Assembly (NCBI RefSeq): GCF_002067135.1
Contig: NZ_CP020105.1
Location: forward strand, 620,001-684,000
Length of the DNA stretch: 64,000 nt
Direction: 5' to 3'
Origin: Spirosoma rigui
GTDB lineage: Bacteria > Bacteroidota > Bacteroidia > Cytophagales > Spirosomataceae
Positions 61,970-64,000 of this stretch are shown in pieces (position 1 is the first letter of the stretch; the number at the start of each line of letters is the position of its first letter). The position numbers and the translations under genes were made by a program. The notes beneath the pieces are model-generated. The model was given only the letters and a program-made list of their open reading frames with translations. It ran no database searches and was not told the DNA's origin.

Positions 61970-63187
61970 TTAGGCAACGCCGTTTGTGGTGGGCTTGGAG
62001 GCATTGCCACCGGGGTTCCCACCGCCTTTCGGCTTTTTTTTCTTTTTCTTGGGGCTACGCGTAGCGTACTTAGCGTCCAGCTTTTGAAGGTCGCTGTTAA
62101 GCGCGGCCAGCACCACTGGTTCTTTCTCACCAATGGGGGTCAGCACATCGAACGATTCGGGAATAACACCCCGTTTGTTCAACTCGAGAATTTCGACGAC
62201 CCGTGCAATAGGCAATGGGTGCCAGGTACTTTCCGAACTGTAGCCAAACCACATCAATCGCCGGAAAATATCTGTCTTTTGCAACCAGGCACGGCCTTTC
62301 TGGGTTTCGAGCGGCTTCTCAATCGTTGGAATATCGCGCAGCGCATCCATGTACGTCTCCAGCTCGTAGTTCAGGCAGCATTTCAGACGGCCGCACTGAC
62401 CAGACAATTTAGCCGGGTTAAGCGACAGGTTCTGGTACCGGGCGGCCGACGTTGCAATGTTCTTGAAATCGGTGAGCCAGGTCGAGCAGCACAGTTCACG
62501 GCCGCAGGAACCGATACCCCCCAACCGACCCGCTTCCTGCCGCAGACTGATCTGCCGCATTTCGATCCGTGCTTTGAACTCACCGGCCAGCATTTTAATC
62601 AGCTCCCGGAAGTCTACCCGCTCTTCCGACGAGTAATAGAACGTTGCTTTCGTGTTGTCCGACTGAAACTCCACGTCGGAAAGTTTCATGTTCAGCTTTA
62701 GTTCGCGAACAATCTCGCGCGAACGATAGAGCGCGGGCAAATCGCGCAGCACGGCCTGTTCATGCCGTTCAAGGTCCTTGGCCGTAGCCAGCCGGTGAAT
62801 AACTTTGGTATCGTCGTTGATTTTGACGCCCCGTTTCTTCACCTGCAGCCGAACCAGTTCGCCCTGCATCGACACAGCACCCAGGTGAAATCCCGACTGC
62901 ATCTCCACAACCACATAATCGCCCGTTGTCAAATCGAGCTGGTGAACATTACGGTAGTATTCTTTACGCCCGCCTTTAAATTTCACCTCAACAACATCGT
63001 ACCCTTTACCCGGCATGGCTATATCGCTTAGCCAGTCGAACGAATTCAGTTTATTACAGCCTCCGGTGCTGCACCCCCCGCTCGAGCACCCTGCCACAGC
63101 AGCTACGGTCGTTGACCCATCGGCTGCGGTAGTTGAGGCTGTGCGTTGGGTTCCACACCCACCGGTTGCACAGGATTTACATGACAT
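61970..63187 (-). CDS. PSP1 domain protein, RicT-like
   Basis: The 405-residue protein has a PSP1 domain with SCGRELCCSTWL and GQCGRLKCCLNYE, the cysteine motifs characteristic of the RicT/YaaT family. The N-terminus is Cys-rich (Cys3, 6, 11, 34, 39, 44), and the C-terminus is Lys-rich (SPKKKKKKPKGGG). In Bacillus, RicT forms a complex with RicA and RicF that binds Fe-S clusters and affects RNA processing. Partners are not in this window. It is convergent with the plug-like gene. Confidence 0.85.
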   Translation of the reverse strand: MSCKSCATGGCGTQRTASTTAADGSTTVAAVAGCSSGGCSTGGCNKLNSFDWLSDIAMPGKGYDVVEVKFKGGRKEYYRNVHQLDLTTGDYVVVEMQSGFHLGAVSMQGELVRLQVKKRGVKINDDTKVIHRLATAKDLERHEQAVLRDLPALYRSREIVRELKLNMKLSDVEFQSDNTKATFYYSSEERVDFRELIKMLAGEFKARIEMRQISLRQEAGRLGGIGSCGRELCCSTWLTDFKNIATSAARYQNLSLNPAKLSGQCGRLKCCLNYELETYMDALRDIPTIEKPLETQKGRAWLQKTDIFRRLMWFGYSSESTWHPLPIARVVEILELNKRGVIPESFDVLTPIGEKEPVVLAALNSDLQKLDAKYATRSPKKKKKKPKGGGNPGGNASKPTTNGVA

Positions 63188-63302
63188 ATAAGTACAGTTA
63201 TAAAGGTATAACCCTGTAGACTACGCTACCGTAGCAGTGGTACAGCGAGTCCGTTCTTTCGGCAAACGGCCTGCTTTCCTACTCTACAACGTTATAACTC
63301 AA

Positions 63303-64000
63303 TCAATCGGCGTACCGGATCAGGTCAAGCCCAATATCTTTTCGGTACTGCTTACCAGCAAACTGCACCGTCCGGGCCGCTTCCTGCGACTTTCGAACGG
63401 CATTTTCCAGCGAGTTAGCCTGAGCCGTTAGGGCCAGTACCCGTCCTCCGTTGGTCATTATGTGACCGTTTTGGGCCAGCGTTCCCGCGTGGAACGCCAT
63501 AATATCATCCAAACGCTCAAGGTCAGAAATGACGTGGCCCTTCTCATACGCATCCGGGTATCCACCCGCCACAACCACCGTAGTAACGGCCGTTTGGGGC
63601 GACACCTGCAGCGTAATATCAGTGAGCGTCCCCGTTGCAGTAGCCATCATCAGTTCAGCAAAATCATTCTGAATCCGGGGCAACACTACTTCTGTTTCAG
63701 GGTCGCCCATCCGGGCATTATACTCAATAACAAACGGCTCGCCGTTCACCTTCATCAAGCCAACAAAAATGAAACCCTGGTAATGAATTCCCTCCTGCTG
63801 CAAACCCGCCAGCGTTGGTTTCACTACCTTTTCTTCCACCTTCCGCAGGAACGATTCGCTGGCGAATACAACGGGCGACACGGCGCCCATACCACCGGTA
63901 TTGGGTCCTGTATCACCTTCGCCAATGCGCTTATAGTCCTTGGCTTCGGGCAGAATTTTGTAATTCGTGCCGTCGGTCAGCACAAAAACCGATAACTCAA
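63303..64000 (-). CDS. purD: Phosphoribosylamine-glycine ligase, 5' truncated by window end
   Basis: The visible C-terminal part, about 232 residues, runs open to the end of the window. It contains GPNTGGMGAVSP, EYNARMGDPETEVVLP (the ATP-grasp metal-binding region with Glu and Asn) and VVVAGGYPDAYEKG, diagnostic of PurD. PurD forms glycinamide ribonucleotide from phosphoribosylamine, glycine and ATP in purine synthesis. The start lies beyond position 64000. Confidence 0.93.
   Translation of the reverse strand, partial: ELSVFVLTDGTNYKILPEAKDYKRIGEGDTGPNTGGMGAVSPVVFASESFLRKVEEKVVKPTLAGLQQEGIHYQGFIFVGLMKVNGEPFVIEYNARMGDPETEVVLPRIQNDFAELMMATATGTLTDITLQVSPQTAVTTVVVAGGYPDAYEKGHVISDLERLDDIMAFHAGTLAQNGHIMTNGGRVLALTAQANSLENAVRKSQEAARTVQFAGKQYRKDIGLDLIRYAD

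Overview
The window looks like about 64 kb of chromosome from a Bacteroidota bacterium, most likely order Cytophagales (Spirosoma-like). The evidence is a gliding lipoprotein gene (gldH), Bacteroidota-type PSP1/RicT, DUF4293, DUF3467 and DUF1080 proteins, and several promoters of the form TTG-N17 to 20-TAnnTTTG. No rRNA, CRISPR array, prophage, transposase or insertion sequence was seen. The genus is an inference.

Layout. 1-6.8 kb: a truncated transglutaminase-like gene, a phosphopantetheinyl transferase, WD40, DivIVA and folB genes, a YtxJ-like thiol protein, kdtA and rsgA. 6.9-11.9 kb: a CBS-domain PLP enzyme, an M1 peptidase, methylmalonyl-CoA epimerase, an IscA protein and a thioesterase. 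11.9-17.9 kb: a leftward run with a MetE-like protein, NTF2-like and GNAT proteins, then a carbohydrate-type cluster (SIS, ROK kinase, SDR, Gfo/Idh). 18-24.4 kb: pnuC, a DUF5958-like gene, a vanadium-haloperoxidase-family lipoprotein, a secreted repeat-fold lipoprotein, a 0.9 kb AT-rich gap and a lone CBM48 protein. 23.5-36.2 kb: a Tat-exported TIM-barrel protein, a large HEAT/cytochrome c protein, comM, an M28 peptidase, the ftsL-ftsI pair, a VOC protein, DUF1080 and an exported lactonase.

36.5-52.9 kb is the information-processing core: ompA-like, then leftward tRNA-Tyr, tRNA-Gly, tRNA-Thr, tuf, tRNA-Trp, secE, nusG, rplK, rplA, rplJ, rplL, rpoB, rpoC, DUF3467, rpsL and rpsG. The tRNA-to-rpoC order is the classic bacterial one, but fusA does not follow rpsG. 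53-64 kb: a lipoprotein, an M13 peptidase, a thioredoxin, mnmD, DUF4293, PAP2, gldH, a BlaI/BlaR1-type regulatory cassette with an extra plug-like secreted protein, ricT and the 3' part of purD.

Two things stand out. First, four convergent gene pairs are separated by very long perfect inverted repeats (26, 34, 36 and 39 bp arms), each of different sequence and nearly filling the gap between the two stop codons. Second, the BlaI/M56 cassette carries three apparently related plug-like modules, two in the M56 protein tail and one in the small protein behind it. All similarity statements come from reading motifs by eye; no database search was run.
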